Origin: Paragonimus westermani
Lineage: Eukaryota; Platyhelminthes; Trematoda; Plagiorchiida; Troglotrematidae
Direction: 5' to 3'
Length of the DNA stretch: 64,000 nt
Assembly (NCBI GenBank): GCA_008508345.1
Contig: QNGE01003778.1
Coordinates: 1 to 64,000, forward strand
Shown in pieces: positions 52,550 through 64,000 of the stretch. The number at the start of each line of letters is the position of its first letter. Position 1 is the first letter of the stretch. A model generated the notes under the pieces. It had not been told where the DNA came from, made no database searches, and was given only the letters and a program-made list of their open reading frames with translations. A program made the position numbers and the translations under genes.

Positions 52550-54420
52550 GAACAGCTCAATAAAGAAGCAGACTTGTATAAACACCAACAACTGTCTCGA
52601 CCACCAAGAATCACATGCATATTGCTATGTCAACAAACAAGGTTGCCAAGAGGAGTGAAAGGTTGAAAGACGAAATGAACCAAAGAAATTTGTCAAAAGT
52701 CATATTTTACAGAAGGAACGAATCAATCTTGACGTCTTGATGCCTTACGGAAGGAACAAATTAATCTTGACGCCTTGACGTCTTATCGAGACAAGCGTAA
52801 AGAAAACGAAATGTGGGGAATATGTTTCAACTAGAGTTTTACCAGACTACTACATATATATTTTAGTGAAAATAAACCTGAACGGCTTACACGCGAAGTG
52901 TAGTACCTGTCAAAATTCACACCATGAATATATCACATACAAAAAACGAACTAGAGATAAGAAAATTACGAACTCGTAAAAGGGTTATCATCGGAATATA
53001 AATGCTTATCTGTTATGCTGTCGGTGTTGTGTGTTCGAACGCGTTTAGGTCTGGTGGAAAGTTCCTCATCATCTGAGGGTGTTTGATGAACAAAAATATT
53101 TCACGACTGTCGGAAACGTCAAAATCCTTTTTCAATAAGTTGCATTCCACATGACTTCAAAAATACCGTGCAACCCATTAGGTCGCTTGGAGATAAAACG
53201 CTGATCATGAGGGTGTTATAGTAGGCGACAAAGGTACAACCGAAGTGATGGCATTGTGCATTCTTTCAACAAGAGGGTCAAACTTTAGAGGAAAATAGAC
53301 AAAAATTTATGGTGAGGCGGATTACAAACATGAGGTTCAGGAGAAAAACTACGCGAATACACAGGAATACAGGATAGAATTTTGAGGAAGGTGTCAAACA
53401 GTTTCAGCCGAGCAGCCCAAGGTTGTTGCTCGGAAAACAATTTTGTGCACATTCTGCAGAAGCACTTGAAAGTTTTTCAACAATTTATGGGCATGCTGAA
53501 AGTGCGAAACGCAGTAAAGCAAAAGGTTCAATCATCTTGGCAATCATGATCTTTGCAAACAAATGCATCAGTGTGATGTGGTCATTCACAAAATAACAGG
53601 ATATAAGATTATTTTCTTCGGGAAGGTGAGCAAAGTTGCAGCGCAAAGAAGATAGATTGATTCAAACGTAATAGTTGTTTACCCATTGTCGGCGTGTTTT
53701 ACCTTGGTGAGTAGTTTAGCTTTCCTAATTGTTCACGTTTCAAGTAGCAACTACTTGAAGGTTAGCCTGAATTTACGAAAGCCAAAAACGAGTTCAATCT
53801 TGTCTTGAACAAAAACGTTCAGTTTTCTTCTCGCAAGAATTAAAACCTAAAAGGTATGACTCGCGCATAAATATTTTGATTACGTATCACGCATAAGGTG
53901 CATTTGTAAATAACATTTTAGTTTGCTTCTCAAAGTGAAGATGAAAACGAGATTTCCAAAAATAAGAGTGGTGTGTTTTGGTCAAAGTAAAAATGGAACA
54001 CTTGGGCTTAGTTTTCGTGTGTTCTCAAGTTTTGTATAAAAACGAACACGTATTTGTTCCGAGAAGAGAAAAATAACACAACTAATGAATAAATAGAATG
54101 CCAGAAAAACACGTTAACGACACAGAGAAACAGATGGATCGTCATAAATAATATTAGTCAGAATGTCACCTTTAAACAGTAGAGACAGCTCAGGTCAACA
54201 AACGTTACATAAGCAGAATGATCAGTACCGGTTGGATTGATTGTTACTCTGATGGAGCGGATCGATAACTTCGGCAGTGATTAACGGAAGATACCCAAAA
54301 TATCAAGTCAATTCAAAGGAACAGGGAAACTTTAGAGCGAACCGAAGACCTAACTGAGTATTAACGATTACGGAGCATACCTAGGTGGCTCATTAACTAG
54401 TAAACACAGTCGAATTATTC
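52550..54420. other. A-rich, strand-asymmetric stretch without open frames
   Basis: By eye the plus strand carries clearly more A than T, with many AAAA and GAAA runs (for example near 52941, 53290, 53941 and 54061). No open frame of 60 codons occurs between 51958 and 54569. The asymmetry could mark one strand of an old retroelement, a long transcribed region or a replication bias. I recognise no element. Confidence 0.4.
52707..52782 (+). repeat. Tandem duplication, 38-base unit, two copies
   Basis: Unit 1 (52707-52744) and unit 2 (52745-52782) both read TTACxGAAGGAACxAATxAA, then TCTTGACGxCTTGAxG. They differ at about six positions. Unit 2 is followed by TTATCGAGAC, which could begin a decayed third unit. 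Confidence 0.8.
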
Positions 54421-57400
54421 ATAACTTTTCTGTGCAGCTCAACCTCGGAGAATTGGGCCGGCAGTGACACCTTAATAATTTTGACAGCAAAAATAAGCTC
54501 ATTGAGCGCTGGAATTACTGACTCCGAGTTATTTCCCTGTTTACCAGTGCAACTCTGACCGATATAATTTGTTCATGTTGTTGCACGTCCTTCATAATGT
54601 TTGGATTTGTTATTCCAGGATACAGAATGAAATATCTACTCTGCGTGAAATGAATTTACACGTTGTTTCATGCAATCCCGGAAGATGCTTGCCGAAGGAC
54701 ATTCCAGACTTACGCAAACAAGCATGGTGGAATTGCGGACAGCAACTAGAGGATCGGGATTCTTTCTCTATAAGGCATTCATTCTTCACATATCTCTCTT
54801 GAGAGTTACGTCAGTGTAAGGCTATCTGATTGCTGTCGCAGGTTATTGTCAAGTTTTAATCAGGAATCTCATTTTTGTTGGAAATTAAATGAATGTATGT
54901 ATTTTTTTCGCAAGCACCCATAAAAATCATAATTTTACCATCTCTTTCTGGTTTTCAGTAAACCGATATAGAGTGCCATCATCGGTTATGTGAACAGAAT
55001 GAGATTTTGTTATTGTTAAATCTTGTCTGGCTGCACGTGTTGATCTAAACAAAACAAACGCAGTCAGGACTGAAACGGGTTAAGTGCAGCAGAGGAGTAA
55101 CTAGCATGAATACTGTATATCCAAATTTTATGCGTCATTTGTAGGAATGATGAGTCTATAAACTGGTAACACTAAACCTCAAACACATCCGTGAATTTAG
55201 ATGGTAAAATTGGCAAATCAGATTGTGTCTCTATCTTCGTTTCTAACTGACGCTAAAGTTGAGTTTGTTCAGGCAAACGTTTCATTGATTTTTCTGGGGA
55301 TTTTTAGTTTAGTGCAAGCGTGTATTTCGAAAAGAACATGGTATTCCATATATCAAGCACAAAAGACTGAATCTGATCAAATGGGGGGTTTTAGAAACAA
55401 GGTTGTAAAACTCAAATCAATGTATTCAACGATGAACCAATGGTGTCGGTCGATTTATTGTTCAGCACAGTAGAACTTATTAGAATAATAGACTTAGTCA
55501 CATCTCATATGCCTGCAAATATCACTAAGTTTTACTGTCAGCAGACAGAAAACTAACCTTAACATTCTGCCATATACCCACTGTGTCATTTTATAAGTAA
55601 CTATAACGAAGCAGTTTCTCATTTGACATATCGTTAAGCAACGTTAATTAATTGATTAATTTTAACAGCATTCTTATAATAGTCTGAATATAGTTTTTGA
55701 ATAAACGAGTAAAGGATGACGCGCTAACCAGTTAGGCTCTGAAAACGCACCTACTTGTTCAACATTTTAAAAAACCGCTGTGATCATCTGACCTATATTC
55801 ACTGGTTTTGTTGATTCTGCGAGAATCCGGTACTCACGCAGAACAATATTGCCGTGTTGAATGTACGGCCTTTGAATCTGCAATACGTAAAGTACGGCAA
55901 CAAAACACTCAGCAAACAACGGATAACCTGCTATTAGTTATGATAAAAGGTGGTTTCTTTTCAACCGACTACACATCGTCAATTTCACATTCCATGGAAC
56001 CAAAGTGTCAGGTTCCTCTAAGCATAACACCACTAGATTCCTTTGGAGTGGTTTTTGTTGTGAAGAAACAAACACAATGCTATAATTTTTCAACACGAGC
56101 AGGACACTCTAGCTTTGATGGTTAACGCGACTGTTGTAAAACGAAGAGTTATAGCCTGGTAATTGGTTTTTTCAACCGCTAGCGTCAATGAAGAAGGAGG
56201 AATTTACTCAAAATAATTTATTGTCCAACACACAGAGCCATGTTAGAGAAGAAAAAAGTTACAAGTTTTGCAATACACTGCATTGAATAAGACATTAATT
56301 GAAAAATCAAACTTTGTTTAAAATAAGCACGTTACTTTGAACAGGTTTTCATTTGGACTGCGTTTACTTCAGAGATAGCAATAATATCAATGATTCGTGA
56401 TAAATCCTCAGTATACAAATTCATGGGAGTTACGCAATGTATTGCTTGCTGTGTCTTATCCTCCTGTAAACACCCACATCCCCCGCGATTTTAGTCATCT
56501 TAAAAGTGTCCACTTCATTTTGTTAACCACAGGTAGGTGAACTGCCAAGGTACGTCAATCATAATTTCAAAAAATATCTGCTCAGCGTACGTATATTTTT
56601 TCCCCTCTTTTGACAAACAGAGTTGAATTTCGTATATTGCTTTCAAATGGCCGACCGAATCTTTCGTTATTTAAGGTCATTTCCTAGACGTGACTATAAA
56701 AGGCTAACCTGCCGAGTTTTTAATAGACCGTATTTCGCATCACAGCCCTTAAACTGGTCATCTCTCATCGAACCGCATTCGGTGAATGTTTGTAAAAAAA
56801 CCGCCATCTTGAATAAGAAGGGGAAAACGCGTTTCACCTCCAACTGATTTTTGCAACCTGATGAAAAACAGTCCTGCTGATTGCCAAAAAGGTTTTGATA
56901 TTACGCTTGGCTTCTTCTTCTGTAGGATGCTAGCGCTCCAAAGTTTGATATTCTCTAACCAGATTCACCGTTTGTGCACAGTTAACTCGTAGGATGTTAC
57001 CAGTTTGACAACAAGATGTTACTTAAATTAGTACGCCTTGCCGCGGGACAGAAATTAATGGGGGAATAGGAATTACAGAGACTGGATTCAAACGTCTTTT
57101 CTCTCTGCTTTTGAAGCCGTTTCAGCGACCTGCAACAAAACAAACTTGTGTAGAACAACATCTGCATAGCCTTCTAGTATGCCAAATTAGGTGACGTAAG
57201 TGTTAGTGTACATGTTAGGCAACCTCGCATTTTCGTTCAAAGCAGAATCCTATGCTCCGTTCCAATGCATATCTATCAGGTTTCAGGTAGTCGAATTATT
57301 TTTCTCTCACATTCATTGGAATGAGGTGGAAAGTACCGTTTTCTTGTGCCCACTTCAAGCAACTTGCTCGAGGAGAAAGTTTTTCCACTTCTCACAGGAA

Positions 57401-59569
57401 TCTTTCAATTGGGAAAGAGATAAATTCCGCTAAACCTTTGGTTTTTGCATAAAAATTGGGCTGAATTAAGCATCATTTGCTATTGTGACAAAATAGAATG
57501 TTCGACTTTTAAAACCGTTTTTTATTTCAAGTGTGTGTCAAGTCACACACTTGTAACTTGCCCATCAAGATTTGAAACCAAGATAGTTTGACTATCTAAC
57601 ATTACTGAACTAATAGATTGTTATCACACGGAAAACACACATATGCAAACAATCACACGTTTACGAATCACATCTGCAACAAGTGGCATGTTGACATTAC
57701 ATAGGTTTGTGCTTATAGTCACTTTGTTACCCAGTCTGTATTAGGACTGAGTGAAGCGAGAATTATAAAAAGATAATTCTCACCCAGATTCACACAATGC
57801 AAAACTAACTGACTTCAATAAGATCCAGGTAATAACTACACAGAAGATGCACCCGTATACGACTGATCTAACCCACGACATGTTGAACCCTGTACGACAC
57901 ACTCATCTGAATCAGTTCACTTTAAACAATGGAATTATTGAGAATACTCCTAAAAACATTCTGTTGCCTATACACAAAATCACCTCATCAGTCCTATAGT
58001 TGATAACAAAACGGGTGGGTATATTTCGCTGTCCGAAGGTTTTGCCTTTTCGTAAAAATTGTCGAGAACTTTCGATTTCGTATTTTGTTCACTTTTTTCA
58101 GAAGCGTTCATGTAACCAAAATAAGCTTCTTATGATAAGCTTAATTCTTCTGCTTGCAATGAATAGCATTCAAAATAGTAAGAAACACTGCGTTTGTTTG
58201 TGTTTGAGAAGAAAACATTTTAATTGTGTCATACAGAATCATCATTCACGGTACTCACTAAATGAACAGGAAATATTTCCGAACAGTGTTTGTTGTTACC
58301 TGCCAAATGATCTTCACATGGCTGTGGATTGCTAAACTGTCATTCAAAGTTGTGCAATCATTTCTTAGAATAACGCTGAATTTTCCAGAGTTCACCTTTC
58401 GATCCTGGAAGAAATAAATTCTTGGACTTTTGTGTCATTGTGTTCAGATTTTAGCGCTGTACTCAAATATTTGCAGAGAATCGTGAAAAACAAATTGCAT
58501 TGTTACCAATGTTTGTTTTGAGCATGGTTAAAACAGTTTAACTTTGGTCGACTGCATCGAAAATTCATATTTTTCAACGATGTAAAGATTAAAAGCAGAA
58601 GCGATGGAACAAAAATTTGCAATCAAGAACAAATCAAACAATCTGCATTGAGTGATGCACATAATTTTGCGGTAGTTTGCCAATTAATAGACCAGCATAG
58701 ACCCATTTTACGTGTTGTAAACCATTTGCGTAAAATCGGGCAAGACAAATCAACTGAGGAATCAACCATTCAGTTTTTACATAAAGTTATCATAAAGAAA
58801 GACAAATGAAAGAGAAATGGGGTCTGACGTTTTTAAAGTCGTGGTTTCATATGCTTGAACGGAATTCATTGATTTCAACTACAGAGCTTGGTGCTTACTA
58901 GTTCTCGCACAAGGATGTTCAGCAAAAATTTCCTGTCTGGAATCCGAAGGTTTTTCCTTATGCTTAGTATATGAATAATTCAACCAGTAAATCACTTTCT
59001 GTTTTCGGATGTTATAACCCAATGGAACTGATGAAATATACGACATTTAAGAGAAATATGCCTTTCCTCGGACGTTTTGACGCAAGCTGTTTACTTGTCT
59101 GTAATATCCTGGTATCTGTCGCCTGCCAACGTGATCTGTTTCATGAATCCAAGGGAAACCCAAATATAGCAATACAACCTGATTTGGTTATTGAACACAC
59201 TCAAAACAGGAAAGTTACAAAGTGTGACATTTTTAACTACATGTCCCTCTATCAGCAATGAACCGGGAAGAGATTAAACCTGCTCTCATTTTTATCCATC
59301 TCTTTGTGACTACAGTTTTATTTCATTATTACAGCAGTTCAGATTACATTCCAGTCCAAAGTTAGTATAACTGGTAGACTTATTCTGGGGTAAAAACAGG
59401 CTCATTATTATCATGCATACCTTTCGATATCTTTATCTAGCTGTCACTCTTCAAACAAGAGATTAGAGATATCCAGTGTACATTTTGGTTGAGTACACAG
59501 AGTACACGGTGAATGGCATCCGATTCGGATCAGCCTGTCACAGTGATCGAAGCAAAAGGATACCTGCGC
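54421..59569. other. Non-coding tract
   Basis: No supported gene. A plus-strand frame at 56623-56847 contains MADRIFRYLRSFPRRDYKRL, basic and protein-like but unrecognised. The 105-codon frame at 55808-56125 and the 111-codon frame at 58000-58335 match nothing I know. A small hairpin with 10-base arms (CAAGTGTGTG/CACACACTTG) lies at 57528-57553. Confidence 0.5.
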
Positions 59570-60340
59570 TTAACAAATTGGCCTGCGTCGCACCACACAC
59601 AGTTCCACCCACACACCGTATATCCCGTGTAAACCCGAAGGAATAAGACCGGGAGGAGTGCCAATGTGGCCTTTGTGTCCAGCCGGCCAATGCTGGTTAG
59701 CCAGCTGATTAGCTAATAAGGAAAGGAAACCCTTATCTCTCGGGAAAAAAAATACAGAGAGGCTGCGATTGCCAGATCCAGTCTCAGAAGAAAGATTTAT
59801 GAAGTGTAATACAAGAAGCATTGCAGTACAGGAGTGCAGGTTAGCGCATCTCAGCAAAGATAGGGATGAAAAACAAATTTCTCATTGAACTACGAAGAGC
59901 CAAACAGATTATTCATCACACAGTACGTCAACAAAGCTGAAGAGAAGAATGGGTAAGAGATTACAGACACCCAGGTTTCTGAAAAGAGGACCAGAATAAT
60001 TGTCAGCGACCAGGCTGTTGGCCGATGCGGTGGTTAACAGGAGTGGAATGGATATGCTGATATGACCTACCTGAGCCTAACTTACTCGCCGTCTCTTCGC
60101 CGACGATGTACTATGAGTACGTTCGTGACCTGCTAATCCCAATCGGCCAGCGCACTCGCGGCCGCACACGTCACCCAGACCTATGGTACCGATGGTACAA
60201 AGTACACACCCATAACCGCAGGCTTTCCGTCCGTGTTTTCGCTCACCATTTTCTGTAGAAAAGAATGCTGGTAAGGTTAAGGTTTCGTTAAATTTGGTCA
60301 GCAATACAGCCACAGTTATAAGCGCGTTATGCACTACACA
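59570..60340. other. GC-richer unclassified island, possible old repeat
   Basis: Base composition shifts upward here, with GC-rich blocks such as CAGCCGGCCAATGCTGG and GCGCACTCGCGGCCGC, against an AT-rich background. Two minus-strand frames of 95 and 85 codons (59570-59857 and 60077-60334) cover much of it, but their translations show no known domain. The second ends in RRRVS exactly over a GTAAGT. An inserted, now decayed element is the simplest reading. No second copy exists in the window. Confidence 0.3.
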
Positions 60341-63300
60341 TGTGACCTTCCAACATGATCGTGTGGCATAAAAGGTACCGTCGTTTGTGATTAACGTAGT
60401 ACATGCTTTGGAAAAGGGCAGGTCTCAACGCATAGAAGACTGGGGAACAGAAGCGACTGTTTTATCGATTTGTATACAATATGTGAGGCGTGTCACAAAG
60501 GCGAATGACGATATACTGCCAGTCATAGGGTTCGGATGAACGTCAGCAGTTCAAATAAGTGTACGCGTCCACTGTTCTGTTTACACTTGACCTGTAAGAG
60601 ATTCTGTGTAATCAACAACTTACCGGGTCAAGCACCTTTTTACGATTACAACATTCGAACACCTGAGCATTACTACCGGACCTCCAGCTAACTAATATCA
60701 GTCCAACAGAAAAATAACTGTTATATTTACACCACTATCACCTACTTAAGTACCCAAATCTAGACTTTGGTGAATAAATGCGTCAACTACTTTTTCTAAC
60801 AAGCGCGAACATCACGTCCATTGTTTCCTTCAAAATCTAACTTGTTAAAAGATCTTAATACAAAATTTTTGATAAACTGGCTGAACATTAGCTGTGTATG
60901 AAATCTGTCGTTTTTGACTCTCTCGTCAACTCCTGGTAACCAGTCCAGCTTCAAGGTAACCACAATCAGTTTATATAATTCATCATACAAGCAAACAGTG
61001 CATAATAAATCATTATATTGGCAGTCAATTTATGCGTATTGTTGTTGTCAGTGACAATCCTATCGAGCTCATTGTATTAACAACCTACTTCGTATCTAAA
61101 TGCGATGAACCCTGGCATATAAATTAATCATCATCCAAGTCTGTTGGCTTTCCCACTCAATCCATAAATAATAACCCTGCAAGCAACACATTAGCGAAAT
61201 GTTAGTAACAGTTTAGATATAATCGGTGATTTCAGCGGTCCTTTCGACTGGAGAGCTAATCACACGCCAACACTCACCTATAGAGTGTGATTAATTCAAC
61301 TTTCCTATCTCATCACTGTGTGCAGTGCATAAAATCGGTACTCATCGGACATATACAAGAAGGAATGCAAGCGTTGTGAACACAGAAACAGGAATACTTG
61401 GATAGCAACCCGATTTACATGCTGCACCAAGTAATCAGCTTACCGTAAACACAAGTGAACGCATCACAACCGGGATTTGCGACAGACATTCTATAATGGA
61501 TTTGACGACGGCTGTATTGACTGGAAGGCAGGTTTTGCATCACTACAACACTGTTGCATATTTATATACCAGGCACAGCAGCTTTCATGACGTACATTCG
61601 TAATGTCAAGTTAGAGAGGAATTTCGTTGTCGCCTAGTTAATTCCAGAAAAATAACTCGTTAGTTATCTGCCATTTAAAATCGAATAAAAAGGACATTTT
61701 GCCGCAGGTTTATACTGTACACGTGAAGAGTTCAAGAAATGACGTCCAACAGACAGAACTATAAGTTTGCTATAATTAATCAACAGCAAATATGCTTTGT
61801 TTACCGTTATGTTGAAGTACACAAGAGCATCCAGTAAATATTCATTCCAATTGAAGGGTCAGTAGCATACAGACAGGGTCAGTTTCCTGATTTCTTGGAT
61901 ATGTTACTCAAGAAATGTTTGCCAATTTGAAAAATTTTAAACTGATGATCTGTCGAACATCTTAAAACTTGAATGTCTGCTTAGTTAGTTTTGCAAATGT
62001 GATTTTTGTTAGATAGCACTGATAGTTTTGCAACAGCCAGAAACAAGTCTACACATACTCGGAAGGTAGTGGTGTTAATTGTTCATTTTATCCACAGTAA
62101 GCCGTCAGTAGATCTATCTGAGTGAAAAATATCAACAATGAATACGTGAGAAGACGTATACACTTATGAGAATGTCAATGGTCAATTCTACTTAACCCGT
62201 AAGTTTACCTCTGTTTCATCAATATAAAACAGGACACTGTTTCTCTGCTGTATGAAAAAAACACCTCTTGTTTTATCTCATGGAACAACAACCTACCTGC
62301 TCTCGTAAACGGCAAACAGTTTCCGTATATTGAGAATATTATTGGAATTCCAGTTAAGTAAGGGTATTCCGTTGTTCGCTTAGAACTTGGAGTACAGAAA
62401 ATTTCTCATCATCCCTCGTTATAGCCTCAGTGTGTAAGAGGCTGAGTGTATAAAGTTCAGAGTGACAGTTTATCCGGCATGTTAGTTCACTTCCTGCTAG
62501 AAAGCAGCTGGTGAGTGAAACTCAACAGTGGTAAAAATTATATAGTCATGCTAAGAGATGTACTTCTTTATTTACGGAGTAGACTGCAAGAAACAATAAA
62601 AACATGAAGAAATTCGCTGCCCTTTCTGTGGATTTTACCTACACATCAACTCGTAAAATTTCGTAATATATGTTCATTTGTGGCTTCAACTAAAGCGCAC
62701 GTTCATTTTACATACACCAGCTCAACTTACGATATACTCATTGGGTTCATACTAATGGCGCTATTTTATACAAGAAAAAAGAACGTTGGATTTTATAATC
62801 AGATGGATTGGTGCTGCACTCCGAGCACTGTAAAGCTCTGACTGTATAAGCTGTTGTACACAGGCAATGTTAGTGTAGAATTCGTTTTGTGAGAGCAACC
62901 GTTTGGATTTCTATTACGACGGGCTTATACATGTTCTTTTGTCCTCCCTGATAACCACGTGTCCTAATATACAACCATCAAGCCGGCTGAATAATATACA
63001 CTTCTAATTCAGGATGTATCCCTTTACCCCCTGGAACCACTTATATAAACCGGTTAGTACCATTCTTTCATTCGCAAGAGCTGTCAGCCTGATCAAAAGC
63101 ACAGCCCACCGGACAGATGAATTCCATAAGCCTGACTGTCAGGTCCGGGAAACAAGATAATGTCATGTTAATTATGACCTGTTATTACAATTACAACTGC
63201 GACTAAACTTACGTATGATTTTTAACAACAACAAGTATTATCCCACGTAAAAGAATGTTGTTACCGCCTGCCTTGTTATTTTTGTCTAACTTAGGTATTC

Positions 63301-64000
63301 GATTGCGCTTTTTACAGATATAATGAGGAGATTACTGCAAACCATTCGTAGTGTTTACCTGGAGCTACTGAGATTAGCCGATAGCTTTCATTAATACCCT
63401 CAAGTGCTAGGCTAGTTGGAAACTTCTGATGAGTTTCTGGCTGGCCGACCATCGTTACCAGCTGTGCGCTCGTAAGTCGAACATTACTATTACTGGGTTA
63501 ACCGTATATGCAACAACTCTGGCATCATTACTCAACTCAGTTGACCATAATCTGAACAGAGATAATTAACATTTTCTATGATTCTGCAACCTGTACATTA
63601 CAATTTGTTTGGAAAACTGTCGTGATGTATCTGTCTCCCTAGCACCACACGTCAATCAAGAAGAACACAACCTCAAATCCAAAAACAAAAACGAGATGGG
63701 GTTGTCGTCCGTACTCAACAGTGCAGGAAGATCATCGAAATAACAGAGATTGACCAGGTTGCCAGAACAGTCAATATTGGGAAATCTAAACGACCGGAGG
63801 CTTAGTCAAGAGATAGCTACTCTGCTGTGCCAACCATCAAGTGATTCAGTGCTAATCTTTACATCGCTTCTGAACGGAGTGAGTTTCGTATGATATGCGG
63901 TAAGTTAGTACTGGTCATCGTCGGTCTAAAGGTGGCCTGGTTTATTGCAGACGGTAAAGGCGACGAACTAAATGTTCTGGGCGTAATTCATACCACCACG
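60341..64000. other. Non-coding tract, right end
   Basis: No supported gene. Frames are very short; only one exceeds 60 codons (60796-60990, minus), with no family resemblance. A weak exon candidate at 61444-61490 is listed separately. A 51-base segment before GTAAGTTAG at 63900 is open (reads ANLYIASERSEFRMIC) but its acceptor is ordinary. Confidence 0.55.
61444..61490 (-). CDS. Weak candidate first exon, unknown protein
   Basis: On the minus strand, ATTATAG is followed by A and then ATG, with A at -3. The frame is open for 15 codons (MSVANPGCDAFTCVY) up to a GTAAGC donor. A second frame is also open across the segment, so the reading is not unique. No family is recognised and no following exon was identified. 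It may be chance. Confidence 0.15.

Noticed and set aside
57528..57553. Hairpin with 10-base arms as a terminator or small RNA
   Set aside because: About one such hairpin is expected by chance in 64 kb, and its arms are simple GT/CA repeats.
58000..58335. 111-codon plus-strand frame
   Set aside because: Composition looks random (many Cys, His, Phe), with no motif and no splice or start support.
60018..60135. A-box-like GATGCGGTGGTTAACAGG near a CGTTCGTGACC
   Set aside because: It resembles the repeat's A box, but the B-box-like word is about 100 bases away and imperfect.
63421..63450. CTGATGAG as a further hammerhead core
   Set aside because: No GAAA strand or pairing arms follow at a suitable distance.
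1..64000. CRISPR arrays, phage, insertion sequences or bacterial operons
   Set aside because: No spaced direct repeats, ribosome-binding-site gene series or transposase frames. The sequence is not prokaryotic in character.

Overview
The window looks like non-coding or very gene-poor nuclear DNA from a eukaryote. It is moderately AT-rich (by eye, about 40% GC). There are no bacterial-style gene runs, no open frame longer than about 120 codons, and no rRNA or canonical tRNA gene that I could recognise. The clearest features are repeats: two copies of a composite element with a tRNA-like RNA polymerase III promoter, and one long foldback element. An invertebrate with large introns or intergenic gaps, such as a fluke or another flatworm, is my best guess. 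That guess is inference, not proof.

Layout. Positions 1-4130 hold no recognisable gene, only two weak exon-like segments. Positions 4131-4717 hold composite repeat copy 1. Positions 4718-30990 are almost featureless, with small microsatellites and a GC-richer unclassified island near 26.9-27.3 kb. Positions 30999-31170 are a foldback element with 80-base arms. Positions 31171-35351 are featureless. Positions 35352-36003 hold composite repeat copy 2, about 94% identical to copy 1 in its central module. Positions 36004-51027 contain several weak minus-strand exon-like segments. The best protein hint is at 51028-51140 on the minus strand. It is a 113-base segment with splice-like ends whose peptide resembles the anticodon-binding (OB-fold) end of class II lysyl-tRNA synthetase. 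From about 52.5 to 54.4 kb the plus strand is A-rich, with a 38-base tandem duplication near its start. A GC-richer unclassified island lies at 59.57-60.34 kb, and the rest shows nothing I can name.

The most interesting material is in the repeats. The composite element joins a Pol III-type promoter module (B) to a second module (A). Module A occurs both in tandem and inverted around B. It carries a conserved segment resembling a degenerate type I hammerhead ribozyme: CTAATGA, then GAAA, a short palindromic stem III, and a GCACTA/TAGTGC outer pairing kept in three copies. This recalls hammerhead-bearing retrozymes and Penelope-like elements, but an essential core base differs and stem II is nearly absent, so it may be a relic or a coincidence. 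The foldback element also has a CTGAGGA-hairpin-GAAACG arrangement in its left arm.

No complete gene can be claimed. Most exon-like segments listed are at or near the level expected by chance on 128 kb of strand and carry low confidence.
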